From Pyrinomonadaceae bacterium (GTDB lineage: Bacteria > Acidobacteriota > Blastocatellia > Pyrinomonadales > Pyrinomonadaceae), in NCBI GenBank assembly GCA_019694395.1, contig JAIBCC010000006.1, forward strand, positions 124,001-188,000: DNA of 64,000 nucleotides, read 5' to 3'. Both the position numbers and the translations under genes were made by a program. Shown here piece by piece: positions 9,457 through 18,536 of the stretch (the first letter of the stretch is position 1; every line of letters begins with the position of its first letter). The notes under the pieces are model-generated. The model saw only the letters and a list, made by a program, of their open reading frames with translations. It was not told where the DNA came from and did no database searches.

Positions 9457-9852
9457 TTAATCCTGATTATTCCGCCGCCGTTGCAAACTACCTAAACGAG
9501 AAATTGGAATTAAGGCTTCGGAATCGGAAATATCTTCTTTAGAATGTGAAATTTCACTGGCGTGATTGCGTAAATATTCAAAGAACCGCTCAAATTCTTT
9601 TTGCATTGCATCCATTTTTTCCCGCATATTGAGGATGATTTCAACGCCTGCCAAATTTACGCCCAGATCGCGGGTGAGAGACAGAATTACCTCCAACCGT
9701 TCAAGATCGTCATCAGTGTAATTACGCGTATTTCCTTCGGAACGTGACGGTTTTAAAAGCCCTTCACGCTCATACAAACGAAGCGTTTGCGGATGAATTT
9801 CGTAAAGCTCCGCAACTGCACTAATTGTATAGACCTTAACTTTTTTCTTCAT
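9457..9852 (-). CDS. hspR: MerR-family heat-shock repressor HspR
   Basis: A 131-residue MerR-type regulator. The winged HTH begins YTISAVAELYEIHPQTLRLYEREGLL (about residues 8-33; motif split here as YTISAVAELY then EIHPQTLRLYEREGLL), followed by a coiled coil. A location directly downstream of dnaK and dnaJ is the classic position of HspR, which represses chaperone genes with DnaK as co-repressor. The start codon is abutted by tandem CTTCCAAAA repeats and no Shine-Dalgarno sequence is visible. No perfect HAIR site (CTTGAGT-N7-ACTCAAG) was found near dnaK, only half-sites, so its operator here is uncertain. Confidence 0.85.
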   Translation of the reverse strand: MKKKVKVYTISAVAELYEIHPQTLRLYEREGLLKPSRSEGNTRNYTDDDLERLEVILSLTRDLGVNLAGVEIILNMREKMDAMQKEFERFFEYLRNHASEISHSKEDISDSEALIPISRLGSLQRRRNNQD

Positions 9853-9854
9853 AA

Positions 9855-9995
9855 AGTTTTGGAAGTTTTGGAAGTTTTGGAAGTTTTGGAAGAGATATTT
9901 CCTTCCTAAACTGTCTCAACTGCCTAAACTAAAACACCTGAAATCAAGTTCGAGAAGCATCTACTTTCTAAACTTTCGCAACTTCCCAAACTTTC
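9855..9995. repeat. Palindromic locus of tandem GAAGTTTTG / AAACTTCC repeats (copy 1)
   Basis: Four to five tandem copies of the 9-base unit GAAGTTTTG (9858-9895) are followed by two runs of the complementary type (CTTCCTAAACTGTCTCAAC near 9902, CTTTCTAAACTTTCGCAAC near 9963). The transcript can therefore fold into a large hairpin. It fills the whole dnaJ-hspR gap and touches both genes. Related loci lie at 32896-32989 and 59143-59227. Confidence 0.8.
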
Positions 9996-9999
9996 AAAA

Positions 10000-11163
10000 C
10001 TATTCTAACCCCATTACCCGACGCGGATTTTCGGGATTGGCTTTTTCAAACTGGCGCAAAATTTCTTTGGTTTCTTCACTGATAATTCGCGGCAAAGTAA
10101 TTTGCACTTCGACAAATTGATCGCCTTTTAATTGCGGATTTCGCAAACTGGGAACACCGCGTTGGCTGAGACGGAATTTTTGACCGGATTGCGTTCCGGG
10201 CGGAATCCTTAATTGGGCTTTTCCTTCGACTGTCGGAACTTCGATTTTTGCTCCGAGCGCGGCTTCGGAAACTGTAATCGGCACAGTCACATAAATATTG
10301 TCGCCTTTTCGCGTAAAATAACGATGCTTTCCGACATTGGTAATAATAAATAAATCTCCGGCAGGGGCGCCGAGTCGTCCGCCCCAGCCCTTTCCTGCTA
10401 CACGGACACGAGAACCCGTATCAACTCCAGCTGGAATTTTCACCTTAACCTGCTCGGTTTTCGGTGTTGTTCCTTTTCCGTTGCATAAGGAACAAGGAGT
10501 TCTGCGTCTTCCGGTTCCCGCGCAATCAGGGCAAGTTTTTGAAAACTCAAGACTTCCGCCGACTCGTTGGAGCTGTCCGGTTCCTTTACAAGTCGTGCAG
10601 GTCACGACCGGACCGCCTGTGTCGCCCGCGCCCTGGCAACGCGAACATTGTTCGGAGCGATTGACAGTTAAATTGGTTTGATAGCCGTTGACGGATTCTT
10701 CAAACGAAAGTGCTAACGGCATTTCAATATCGCCGCCTTTTTTCGGAGTTGCTCGCGGTGGTTCGGGCTGAGTTTTGGTCGAACTTCTGCCGCCGCCAAA
10801 AAGATCGGCAAAAATATCGCTGAAACTGCCTCCGCCTGAACCTTCGCTGGTTTGAACATTTTCCCACTTGAAGCCTGAAAAATCGAAGCCTCCCTGACCG
10901 GTTGATGCGCCTCCGCCAAAAGGCGAATTAATGTCGAGATTATCGGCATAATAACCGAATTTATCAAAGACTTTGCGCTTCTTTTCATCAGACAAAATGT
11001 CGTAGGCTTCCTGAACTTCTTTGAATTTGTCCTCAGCCGTTTTGTCATTCGGATTTACGTCAGGGTGATATTTCCGCGCCAAACGGCGATAAGCCTTTTT
11101 GATCTCATCCGCGCTTGCGTCTTTTTTAACGCCTAAAATTTGGTAATAATCTTTTTTTGCCAT
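10000..11163 (-). CDS. dnaJ: Chaperone protein DnaJ
   Basis: Hsp40 co-chaperone that stimulates DnaK ATPase and delivers clients. 387 residues. The J domain (about 1-70) carries HPD in [10 protein letters not shown] Gly/Phe-rich region ([23 protein letters not shown]) follows. The zinc domain has four CxxCxGxG-type modules ([32 protein letters not shown], about 170-235), and the substrate-binding C-terminal domains complete the protein. It is a type I DnaJ. It follows dnaK after a 304-base gap that holds a terminator and a palindromic element, so it may have its own promoter. grpE is not in the cluster. Confidence 0.96.
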   Translation of the reverse strand: MAKKDYYQILGVKKDASADEIKKAYRRLARKYHPDVNPNDKTAEDKFKEVQEAYDILSDEKKRKVFDKFGYYADNLDINSPFGGGASTGQGGFDFSGFKWENVQTSEGSGGGSFSDIFADLFGGGRSSTKTQPEPPRATPKKGGDIEMPLALSFEESVNGYQTNLTVNRSEQCSRCQGAGDTGGPVVTCTTCKGTGQLQRVGGSLEFSKTCPDCAGTGRRRTPCSLCNGKGTTPKTEQVKVKIPAGVDTGSRVRVAGKGWGGRLGAPAGDLFIITNVGKHRYFTRKGDNIYVTVPITVSEAALGAKIEVPTVEGKAQLRIPPGTQSGQKFRLSQRGVPSLRNPQLKGDQFVEVQITLPRIISEETKEILRQFEKANPENPRRVMGLE

Positions 11164-11174
11164 CTTGGGCTAAT

Positions 11175-11316
11175 AGAAAATGGAACGCCACGCTTCTAGC
11201 TGGCAATGAGCGCAGAGCGCGAACATCTCAAGTTTAGGCTGAATTGACTTTTACCTAAACTTAGCGACATCGTTCACACGATGTATGCCGGCTGGAAGCA
11301 CGGCGTTCCGATTTCT
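11175..11316. repeat. 142-bp MITE-like palindromic element between dnaK and dnaJ
   Basis: Outer arms of about 31 bases (11175-11205 and 11286-11316) are inverted copies with a few mismatches; both contain GGAACGCC-N2-GCTTC-N-AGC-N-GGC. An inner perfect inverted repeat AAGTTTAGG (11230-11238) / CCTAAACTT (11254-11262) and a small hairpin CATCGT-TCAC-ACGATG lie inside. It has no coding capacity. It resembles a non-autonomous palindromic element (REP/BIME or MITE type); no transposase-derived sequence is visible. Confidence 0.7.
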
Positions 11317-11375
11317 CAATCACTTTATGGTTTATTTTTTCAACAAACCTATTTAATAAAACCTTTGAAGTATCG

Positions 11376-11418
11376 CAAAAACAGCCGTTGCCTGCAAGAA
11401 CTTACAAGCAAACGGCTG
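11376..11418 (-). terminator. Intrinsic terminator downstream of dnaK
   Basis: Read on the minus strand, CAGCCGTT and AACGGCTG form an 8-bp stem (11411-11418 with 11382-11389) followed by a run of five T. It lies about 50 bases past the dnaK stop and separates dnaK from dnaJ transcription. Confidence 0.75.
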
Positions 11419-11467
11419 ACTTATTTTCGGCATTCAAAGTTTTGCCTTTTGCCTTTTTACTTTTGCC

Positions 11468-13393
11468 TTACTTTTTATCTTCGTCAACATCAACATATTC
11501 CGCATCAATGACATTATCATCGCCCGAACCTGAGGATGTTTGCTCGCCACCTCCTGCGCTGGCTGAAGATGCTTGTTCTTCAGTCGGAGTATTGGCAGTT
11601 TGCGAATAAAGAACTTCCGCAAGTTTATGCGAAGCGGTTTGCAGACGATTGAAAGCATTGTTCATTGCATCTGCATCGTCACCATTAAGCGCCGTTTTTG
11701 ATTCGGCAATGGCGGCTTCGATTTCGTTTGCGTCACCTGATTGCAATTTGTCTTTGTTTTCGCCGAAAGATTTTTCCACGCTGTAAACCAATCCATCCAA
11801 ACGATTTCGGGCTTCAATGGTGTCTTTGCGTTTGGCATCTTCGCCCGCATGCGATTCGGCATCTTTCATCATCTTGTCAATTTCTTCTTTTGAAAGACCT
11901 GATGAAGCGGTGATGGTGATCTTTTGTTCACGACCTGTGCCAACGTCTTTGGCAGAAACATTAACGATACCATTCGCGTCAATGTCAAAGGTTACTTCGA
12001 CTTGCGGAACGCCACGCGGTGCCGGTGGAATTCCAACGAGGTGGAATTTACCCAAAGTTTTGTTGTCCGAAGCCATCGGTCTTTCGCCTTGCAGAACGTG
12101 AACTTCAACCGAAGTTTGATTATCCGAAGCGGTCGAAAAGATTTCCGATTTGCGGGTTGGAATCGTGGTATTTCTGGCAATCATTGGAGTTGCAACTCCG
12201 CCAAGTGTTTCAATTCCGAGTGAAAGCGGGGTTACGTCTAACAACAGAATGTCAGTCTTTTCTCCGCCAAGAACGCCTGCTTGAACCGCTGCGCCGAGTG
12301 CGACAACTTCGTCAGGGTTCACCGATTTATTCGGCTCTTTGCCAAAGAAGTTTTTGACCATTTCCTGAACTTTCGGGATACGGGTTGAACCGCCGACCAA
12401 AACGATTTCATCAATATCTTTTGCCGTAACTCCTGCGTCTTTGATGGCTTGCTCAACCGGCGGCATTAATTTTTTCAAAACAGGTTCAATTAACGCTTCA
12501 AATTTTGAACGGGTTAATTTCATTACCAAATGCTTTGGTCCGGTAGCATCTGCCGTGATAAACGGTAAGTTGATTTCACTTTCCATTGCGCTCGAAAGTT
12601 CGATCTTGGCTTTTTCAGCTGCTTCTTTTAAGCGTTGCAGAGCCATTTTGTCTTGCGAAAGATCAATGCCCTGATCTTTTTTGAATTCGCTAATGATCCA
12701 TTCGATCAATTCTTCGTCAACGTCGTCACCGCCAAGGTGTGTATCGCCGTTGGTTGATTTAACTTCAACTACGCCTTCGCCAACTTCGAGAACTGAAATA
12801 TCGAATGTTCCACCGCCGAAGTCAAAAACTGCAATGGTTTCTTCTTTCTTTTTATCCAAACCGTAAGCAAGTGCGGCGGCTGTCGGTTCGTTAACAATAC
12901 GAAGAACTTCCAATCCGGCGATTTTACCCGCATCCTTAGTTGCCTGACGTTGTGCGTCATTGAAATAAGCCGGAACGGTAATAACGGCTTGAGTTACGCT
13001 CGAACCGAGATAATCTTCGGCAGCCTTTTTCAATTTTTGCAGAGTCATTGCCGAAATTTCCGGCGGTGAATATTGTTTTCCTTCAGCACTGATGCGAACA
13101 TCACCGTTTCCGGCTTTTTCTACTTTGTAGGGAACTTGCTTGATCTCTCCGCCAACTTCTTCAAAACGCCGTCCCATAAAACGTTTGACTGAAAAAATCG
13201 TATTTTCAGGGTTGGTTACGGCTTGACGCTTGGCAACTTGTCCGACCAAACGGTTTCCGTCCTTTGTAAAAGCGATAACCGAAGGAGTTGTGCGTCCGCC
13301 CTCTTCGTTTGTAATAACTACAGGTTCGCCGCCTTCCATTACGGCAACGACCGAGTTTGTGGTTCCTAAGTCAATTCCAATAATTTTACCCAT
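11468..13393 (-). CDS. dnaK: Chaperone protein DnaK (Hsp70)
   Basis: ATP-dependent Hsp70 that binds exposed hydrophobic segments. 641 residues, standard length. N-terminal ATPase signatures are [13 protein letters not shown] (about 5-17), IFDLGGGT-type [17 protein letters not shown] (about 190) and [14 protein letters not shown] (about 335). The substrate domain begins [14 protein letters not shown], and the C-terminus is the acidic [15 protein letters not shown]. It is the first gene of the dnaK-dnaJ-hspR group, transcribed from the sigma-70-like promoter at 13472-13500. Regulation by HspR is inferred from the neighbourhood. Confidence 0.97.
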   Translation of the reverse strand: MGKIIGIDLGTTNSVVAVMEGGEPVVITNEEGGRTTPSVIAFTKDGNRLVGQVAKRQAVTNPENTIFSVKRFMGRRFEEVGGEIKQVPYKVEKAGNGDVRISAEGKQYSPPEISAMTLQKLKKAAEDYLGSSVTQAVITVPAYFNDAQRQATKDAGKIAGLEVLRIVNEPTAAALAYGLDKKKEETIAVFDFGGGTFDISVLEVGEGVVEVKSTNGDTHLGGDDVDEELIEWIISEFKKDQGIDLSQDKMALQRLKEAAEKAKIELSSAMESEINLPFITADATGPKHLVMKLTRSKFEALIEPVLKKLMPPVEQAIKDAGVTAKDIDEIVLVGGSTRIPKVQEMVKNFFGKEPNKSVNPDEVVALGAAVQAGVLGGEKTDILLLDVTPLSLGIETLGGVATPMIARNTTIPTRKSEIFSTASDNQTSVEVHVLQGERPMASDNKTLGKFHLVGIPPAPRGVPQVEVTFDIDANGIVNVSAKDVGTGREQKITITASSGLSKEEIDKMMKDAESHAGEDAKRKDTIEARNRLDGLVYSVEKSFGENKDKLQSGDANEIEAAIAESKTALNGDDADAMNNAFNRLQTASHKLAEVLYSQTANTPTEEQASSASAGGGEQTSSGSGDDNVIDAEYVDVDEDKK

Positions 13394-13471
13394 TTCTATA
13401 TCTTCTCCGAAACTTTATTATTGCCTTCGCTCATCGCCTAAACGGAATTCGGGCAACTTGAACGTAGGATT

Positions 13472-13500
13472 AGAATAATATGTGAGTGTGTTATTGTCAA
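13472..13500 (-). promoter_or_regulatory. Sigma-70 promoter of dnaK
   Basis: Read on the minus strand, TTGACA (13500-13495) and TATTCT (13477-13472) are exactly 17 bases apart, about 80 bases before the dnaK start codon. ACTTGA-type half-sites flank it (13456-13463 and 13496-13502 on the plus strand) and may be HspR contacts. No CIRCE element is present. Confidence 0.7.
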
Positions 13501-13625
13501 GTTTTATTTCAATAAATTTGTTAAAAATTTACTAAGAGGATTGCTCAAATAATTTTTTGTCCGACTTTTTTCAATAATTCCGCTTATTGATTCAGAGAAG
13601 CAATTCATATATTGCGGAGGTTAAA

Positions 13626-14828
13626 ATGAAAGATACGAACATAAAATTAATACATCTTTTGCCATTTATTTGTTTATTAGGTTTTGTAATCGGTTGCGGA
13701 GAATTTTCGGGAATCAGTAATCCAAATAATCCATTGAGAAAAAACAGCAAAACGTCCGCAGGAAAAGACTATCTTGTGCTGAAACGGGCTAGAATCCTTG
13801 ACGAAAACGGATTTGACAGACCGGTTGAAGCCGGAAGTTTTTTGATTCCTGATGGTTGGAATATTGAGGGTGGTATTCGTTGGAAGAGTATCAATGGATG
13901 TCGGGGCGATGTAGTTGCCCAAGAGATAAAAATAACTTCGCCCGATGGAGCAATCCAATTCTTTGTCTTTCCCAGCCAGACTTTTGTTTACAGCGATGAC
14001 CAAATGATGCAGCAAATTTATGCGACAGGCGCAAAAAACGGAGGATGTCAGGTCGCTGCACCTTTCAATGCTTCGCAATATCTTCAAAATTTAGCCGCTA
14101 ATAAACTGAAAGCAAAGGTCAGTAATATTCGCACCGACGAAGCTGCTGAGGCTAAAATGAAAAAAGTAAATGCCGAAAATAATGCTTCAAGCCGGCAAAT
14201 GGGACTGGATATGACTTCAGAAGGCAGTATAGTCTATGGAAATCTGGCTTGGGGTGATGGAAGCAAAGGATTGGCTCAAGTCGGAGTAACGGTAATAAAT
14301 ATGAACAAACCGAATCTGATGTCAGGCGGTTCGGCTAGAATCTCGACCACTGCGGCTTTTCATCAGATTGTTATTCGCTATAAAGCTGAACGCGAATCTG
14401 AAGCACTGAAAATATTCGGAACTATCACGACCAGTGCCCGAACAAATCCGGTTTGGTTACAAGCTAAAAACGACTTCTTTAAACGCCTCGGCGACATCGA
14501 ACACGCCGGAAATATGGAAAGAATTCGATTGATGGGTAAGCAAAGCGAAGCCTATGCTAAGTCGGCAAGTGAGGCTGCCGATGCTCAAATGAGAAGTTGG
14601 GAAAGACAACAAAATTCTTCTGATGCCAATCAACGCCGTTTTATTCAAACCATTCGGGAAGTAGAAACCTGGAAGGACAGTTCAGGCGATAATGTCGAAC
14701 TTAATGCCGGTTACAAGTATGGTTGGAGCAAACCAAACGGCACTTATATTCTGACCGACAACTCGAATTTCGATCCGGCAGTTGAGTTTCAGGAAAATTG
14801 GGAAAGAATGAAAAAAGTAGAGCAATAG
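13626..14828 (+). CDS. Putative lipoprotein of unknown function
   Basis: A 400-residue predicted lipoprotein. ATG at 13626 is preferred because GCGGAGG precedes it by 5 bases; the open frame extends upstream without a ribosome site. The signal peptide ends in the lipobox FVIGC (Cys about residue 24). The central part contains a region with a repeated Lys/Glu/Ala pattern and the segment MRSWERQQNSSDANQRRF, followed by a C-terminal WKDSSGDNVELNAGYKYGW segment. I do not recognise the family. It is divergent from dnaK and followed by a strong terminator, so it is monocistronic. Confidence 0.75.
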   Translation: MKDTNIKLIHLLPFICLLGFVIGCGEFSGISNPNNPLRKNSKTSAGKDYLVLKRARILDENGFDRPVEAGSFLIPDGWNIEGGIRWKSINGCRGDVVAQEIKITSPDGAIQFFVFPSQTFVYSDDQMMQQIYATGAKNGGCQVAAPFNASQYLQNLAANKLKAKVSNIRTDEAAEAKMKKVNAENNASSRQMGLDMTSEGSIVYGNLAWGDGSKGLAQVGVTVINMNKPNLMSGGSARISTTAAFHQIVIRYKAERESEALKIFGTITTSARTNPVWLQAKNDFFKRLGDIEHAGNMERIRLMGKQSEAYAKSASEAADAQMRSWERQQNSSDANQRRFIQTIREVETWKDSSGDNVELNAGYKYGWSKPNGTYILTDNSNFDPAVEFQENWERMKKVEQ

Positions 14829-14856
14829 ACTGAACGCAGTTTTTATAATGCAAGTT

Positions 14857-14896
14857 AAAAGACTGGGAAATTTTCCTCAATTCCCAGTCTTTTTTG
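14857..14896 (+). terminator. Intrinsic terminator
   Basis: A perfect 13-bp stem AAAAGACTGGGAA (14857-14869) / TTCCCAGTCTTTT (14881-14893) with an 11-base loop and a T run. It ends the lipoprotein gene. Confidence 0.9.
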
Positions 14897-15044
14897 CATT
14901 TCTGCGTGGGAAAAGACTTTCAACAACTCAAACTTAAGTAAAACCACACTTTGAAAATTACTGCAAATAAATTAAATTAAGTTCGTCTGTCAAAAGACGT
15001 AATCTTTAGCATTAATAAAAACAAAATATAAAAGGAAAATAATT

Positions 15045-15689
15045 ATGGCTGAATATGATGGACCGACGTATGCTGATAATCCGTATAGTTCTCCGCTTCG
15101 GCGTTGGATATATGACTATATGGTGAAAGAATTTCCGATGGAAAAAACTTATCGGTCGGATTCTTCGGATGCGAGCGAATACCAAAAATTTGAAAAATGG
15201 ACGCAATGCACACAGGATGAAGGACGTGCCAAGAAATATAGTTACCATTATCTTTTTGATATGTGGGCAGGAAAAGCTTCTTTTTCGACCTGCACCTCGT
15301 TTGTAGCAATTTTTGTATCCGCAATTAGAATTAATGGCGGACTAATGAAATTAGGAAAAGGCGGCGTTCCGATTACAAAAGGTGTGCCGGTTTTTCAAAC
15401 TCTTAATCTCTCGCTCAATAAAAAAGGCTGGCATGAGGCTTCAGAGACAAACAACAATCCTCGCATCGGTGATATTTTTGCGGTTGGTCCGGTCAGTAAT
15501 CCGCATCACGTTGGTATTATCCTAAATTCTGTCGGCAGTTTATGGCAGACGATTGAAGCCGGCGGCGGAATTATCGGACAGTATCAATCTATTTCAAGAA
15601 ACGGCTGGCACGCCCCGAATCCCGGAGTTTGCGGTTGGATCAATATTGATGAATATTTCGACACTTGGTCTAATCCAAACTATTCCTAA
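15045..15689 (+). CDS. NlpC/CHAP-like cysteine peptidase or amidase, no signal peptide
   Basis: A 214-residue protein with features of the NlpC/P60-CHAP papain-like fold. A Cys stands at the start of a helix (FSTCTSFVAIF, about residue 85). A GDIFAVG strand is followed by a His-containing strand PHHVGIILN (about residues 145-160), the usual C...GD...HVGI pattern. A Trp-rich tail (LWQTIEAGG, GWINIDEYFDTW) follows. No secretion signal is visible, so it may act in the cytoplasm or be exported by another route. It stands alone between two terminators, so the function is unsettled: cell-wall amidase, effector-like protein, or other. Confidence 0.55.
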   Translation: MAEYDGPTYADNPYSSPLRRWIYDYMVKEFPMEKTYRSDSSDASEYQKFEKWTQCTQDEGRAKKYSYHYLFDMWAGKASFSTCTSFVAIFVSAIRINGGLMKLGKGGVPITKGVPVFQTLNLSLNKKGWHEASETNNNPRIGDIFAVGPVSNPHHVGIILNSVGSLWQTIEAGGGIIGQYQSISRNGWHAPNPGVCGWINIDEYFDTWSNPNYS

Positions 15690-15795
15690 TAAAATTCTTT
15701 TCAAACTACATTTAACTGTTCAGAACTTGGAACATTTTTAGGAATTACCTTTCATTTTCCTTATAGTGTGATAAAATTATTGAATAATCATTTAG

Positions 15796-15827
15796 AAACG
15801 AGTTGTAATTACTCGTTTATTTTTTTT
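15796..15827 (+). terminator. Intrinsic terminator
   Basis: An 8-bp stem AAACGAGT (15796-15803) / ACTCGTTT (15811-15818), a 7-base loop and a run of eight T. It lies between the NlpC/CHAP-like gene and pckG. Confidence 0.85.
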
Positions 15828-15890
15828 AGGTCTATCAATAACAAATATTAAAAACAGCTTTTTTAAAAGAATTTTGGAGAAATTTTTTAT

Positions 15891-17780
15891 ATGTCTAATT
15901 TAAACATTCCGGCGAATGTAACCAATCAGGAATTGATTGAATGGGTCACCAAAACTGCTGAACATTGTCAGCCTAATGATGTTTATTGGTGTGATGGTTC
16001 GGAAGAAGAATATAACCGTCTCTGCGAAGAAATGGTAGCATCAGGAACATTCATCCGTTTGAATCCCGAAAAGCGTCCTAATTCGTTTCTTGCCCGTTCG
16101 CATCCGTCCGATGTCGCCCGTGTCGAAGACAGAACCTATATTTGCTCGATCAGCAAAGGCGATGCAGGTCCGACCAATAACTGGATGGCTCCGCGCGAGA
16201 TGAAAGACATTCTGAACGAAAAATTCAGAGGTTGTATGACCGGCAGAACAATGTATGTGATTCCGTTCTGTATGGGTCCGATCGGTTCTCCGATCTCGCA
16301 ATTCGGAGTAGAAATTTCCGATTCGCCGTATGTGGTCGTCAATATGAAGATCATGACGAGGATGGGAAATGAAGCCCTCGAAGCAATGGGCGACGGTGAA
16401 TTCGTTAAATGTCTTCATTCAGTTGGAATGCCTCTTGAGACGGGCGAAAAAGATGTCGCCTGGGCTTGCAGTCCTGATCCGAAAGACAAATACATCGTTC
16501 ATTTTCCCGAAGAAAGATCAATCGTTTCTTACGGTTCGGGCTACGGCGGCAATGCTCTGTTAGGTAAAAAATGTTTGGCTCTGCGGATTGCTTCGACCAA
16601 AGGACGCGATGAAGGCTGGCTGGCAGAACATATGCTGATCGTTGGTGTTGAATCGCCGGATGGTAAGAAAGACTACGTTTGTGCGGCGTTCCCGTCCGCT
16701 TGTGGAAAGACAAACTTTGCCATGCTGATTCCGCCGAAGCCGTTTCAGGAAGAAGGCTGGAAAGTTACCACCGTCGGAGACGACATCGCCTGGATCAAAC
16801 CTGATGAAAAAGGCAAGCTTCGCGCAATTAATCCCGAATTCGGTTTCTTCGGAGTTGCACCGGGAACAAATTACAAAACTAATTCCAACGCAATGGAATC
16901 AATTCGTGCCAACACAATTTTCACTAACGTTGCTTTAACTGATGACGGCGATGTTTGGTGGGAAGGAATGGACGGAGACAAACCGGCACACGCAATTGAC
17001 TGGCAAGGCAACGATTGGACTCCGGCAAGCGATAAACCAGCCGCACATCCGAACGCACGCTTTACCGCTCCGATCACCCAATGTCCGGTCGTTGACGAAG
17101 ACTTTGACAATCCGAAAGGAGTTCCTGTTTCTGCCTTCATCTTCGGCGGACGCAGAAACTCGGTCGTTCCGCTCGTGCTCCAATCTTTTAACTGGGCTTT
17201 CGGAGTTTATATGGCAGCGACGATGGGTTCGGAAATGACCGCCGCCGCTTTCGGCAATATTGGCGAAGTTCGACGTGATCCATTCGCGATGCTCCCGTTT
17301 GCAGGCTACCATATGGGCGATTACTTTTCGCATTGGCTCGACATCGGTCGTTCGATTCCCGAACCGCCGCGCATTTTTTCGGTCAACTGGTTTAGAAAAG
17401 GTGAAGACGGCAAATTCCTCTGGAACGGTTTCGGCGACAATATGCGAATCCTGAAATGGGTGGTCGAACGTTCACGCGGAACATCGAAAGGGGTTGAAAC
17501 TCCTTTGGGATGGCAGCCGAAATATGAACACCTCGACTGGCGCGGTATCGAAGACTTTACCGAAGAACAATTCAACAAAGTAATGAATCTTGACCGCGAT
17601 ATGTGGCTCAAAGAAATCGCCATGCACGATGATCTGTTCTTTAAACTCTATGATCGTCTGCCGAAAGAAATGGCATTCATCCGTGAATTGCTTGTTTCAA
17701 ACCTTTGGAGACAACAGGAATTGGGCTTAGCTCCTTCCAGACCGGAGGAAACAGAAGCAACGAAGGCTGTAGCCAAATAA
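15891..17780 (+). CDS. pckG: Phosphoenolpyruvate carboxykinase (GTP)
   Basis: Converts oxaloacetate plus GTP to phosphoenolpyruvate and CO2, the first committed step of gluconeogenesis from TCA intermediates. 629 residues, the normal length of the GTP-dependent class. The P-loop signature [16 protein letters not shown] is near residues 262-277. Other class motifs are the substrate region [15 protein letters not shown] and the Asn/Phe guanine-binding segment [25 protein letters not shown] ribosome site precedes the ATG. Terminators stand on both sides, so it is monocistronic. Confidence 0.97.
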   Translation: MSNLNIPANVTNQELIEWVTKTAEHCQPNDVYWCDGSEEEYNRLCEEMVASGTFIRLNPEKRPNSFLARSHPSDVARVEDRTYICSISKGDAGPTNNWMAPREMKDILNEKFRGCMTGRTMYVIPFCMGPIGSPISQFGVEISDSPYVVVNMKIMTRMGNEALEAMGDGEFVKCLHSVGMPLETGEKDVAWACSPDPKDKYIVHFPEERSIVSYGSGYGGNALLGKKCLALRIASTKGRDEGWLAEHMLIVGVESPDGKKDYVCAAFPSACGKTNFAMLIPPKPFQEEGWKVTTVGDDIAWIKPDEKGKLRAINPEFGFFGVAPGTNYKTNSNAMESIRANTIFTNVALTDDGDVWWEGMDGDKPAHAIDWQGNDWTPASDKPAAHPNARFTAPITQCPVVDEDFDNPKGVPVSAFIFGGRRNSVVPLVLQSFNWAFGVYMAATMGSEMTAAAFGNIGEVRRDPFAMLPFAGYHMGDYFSHWLDIGRSIPEPPRIFSVNWFRKGEDGKFLWNGFGDNMRILKWVVERSRGTSKGVETPLGWQPKYEHLDWRGIEDFTEEQFNKVMNLDRDMWLKEIAMHDDLFFKLYDRLPKEMAFIRELLVSNLWRQQELGLAPSRPEETEATKAVAK

Positions 17781-17814
17781 CGCTTCGCAAGGCAAAAGTA
17801 AAAAGGTAAAAGGC

Positions 17815-17845
17815 AAAAAGGCGATTCGTTTGAGTCGTCTTTTTT
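17815..17845 (+). terminator. Probable intrinsic terminator of pckG
   Basis: AAAAAGGCGA (17815-17824) pairs with TCGTCTTTTT (17835-17844), with one G-T wobble and a loop of 10. It follows a polypurine repeat tract (17789-17819) built from AAAAGGTAAAAGGC-like units. Confidence 0.65.
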
Positions 17846-17865
17846 AATTAAGCTAAAATAAGTCA

Positions 17866-18294
17866 ATGGAAGAAAAATACCTTGAAATAAAACTTCTAAA
17901 AGGAATAGGACAAATTGAGTTTGGAATGAATCCATCCCAAGTTATTTCAATTATGGATGAAGAACAAGTTTATGAAAATTGGATGGGCGGGAATTTGAAT
18001 AGTTCACTTCTATTTCAAGGAATGATTTTAGATTTTGATCAACATAACTCAAATGGTCCAATTAAAGACTCCAAATTTTGTGGAATTAAGATAAATTCTC
18101 GTAAAGATATTTATCTTTTTGGAAGAAAACTAATTGAATGGAATGAGTTTGAATTTGTAGAAGTGCTACATGCGAATAAAATCCAATTTGAGCAACCTCC
18201 TAATAAGTCAATAGTCTCTAAGGAACTAGAATTTGAAATATATTTTGATAAAGAAGATGATTCTGTTTGGTTAGAGTTTTGGTCTTTTGAATAA
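17866..18294 (+). CDS. Hypothetical protein, small acidic cytoplasmic
   Basis: A 142-residue acidic protein with no signal peptide or membrane segment. The start LEIKLLKGIGQIEFGM and the ending DDSVWLEFWSFE give alternating beta-strand patterns. I do not recognise the family. Its AT-rich codon use is stronger than that of pckG, and size and style resemble orphan immunity-type proteins, but no toxin is adjacent. It ends 242 bases before the convergent DHH gene. Confidence 0.6.
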   Translation: MEEKYLEIKLLKGIGQIEFGMNPSQVISIMDEEQVYENWMGGNLNSSLLFQGMILDFDQHNSNGPIKDSKFCGIKINSRKDIYLFGRKLIEWNEFEFVEVLHANKIQFEQPPNKSIVSKELEFEIYFDKEDDSVWLEFWSFE

Positions 18295-18536
18295 GCAAGT
18301 TGAGAAATCTCTTATAAATCGTTTTTATTTATTTTTCTCTTGATTTTCCAAACATTTAGTTTAACCTATCGCTGATTTGATATTGATAAATGCTGATTTA
18401 CCCGTAAGTTACGGCAATTATATCAATTACAGAGGATTCAATTATAGTCAAATCCGACTGAACAACGTTTAAATCGAGTTTAATGATAATGAAATTAAGT
18501 TTACGAATCTCAACATCAAATTAGAAACCGATAAAA
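18295..18536. other. Intergenic region, 242 bp, convergent genes
   Basis: AT-rich. It contains a small palindrome CCGTAA-G-TTACGG (18402-18414). A short stretch after 18470 reads like coding sequence in one plus frame but has no start and is interrupted by stops. Nothing else is recognised. Confidence 0.3.

Noticed and set aside
11281..11609. Small plus-strand frames over the dnaK-dnaJ gap and dnaK end
   Set aside because: They cross a palindromic element and a terminator and have no ribosome site or family pattern.
13394..13500. CIRCE element before dnaK
   Set aside because: No TTAGCACTC-N9-GAGTGCTAA or close variant is present; HspR, not HrcA, is in the cluster.
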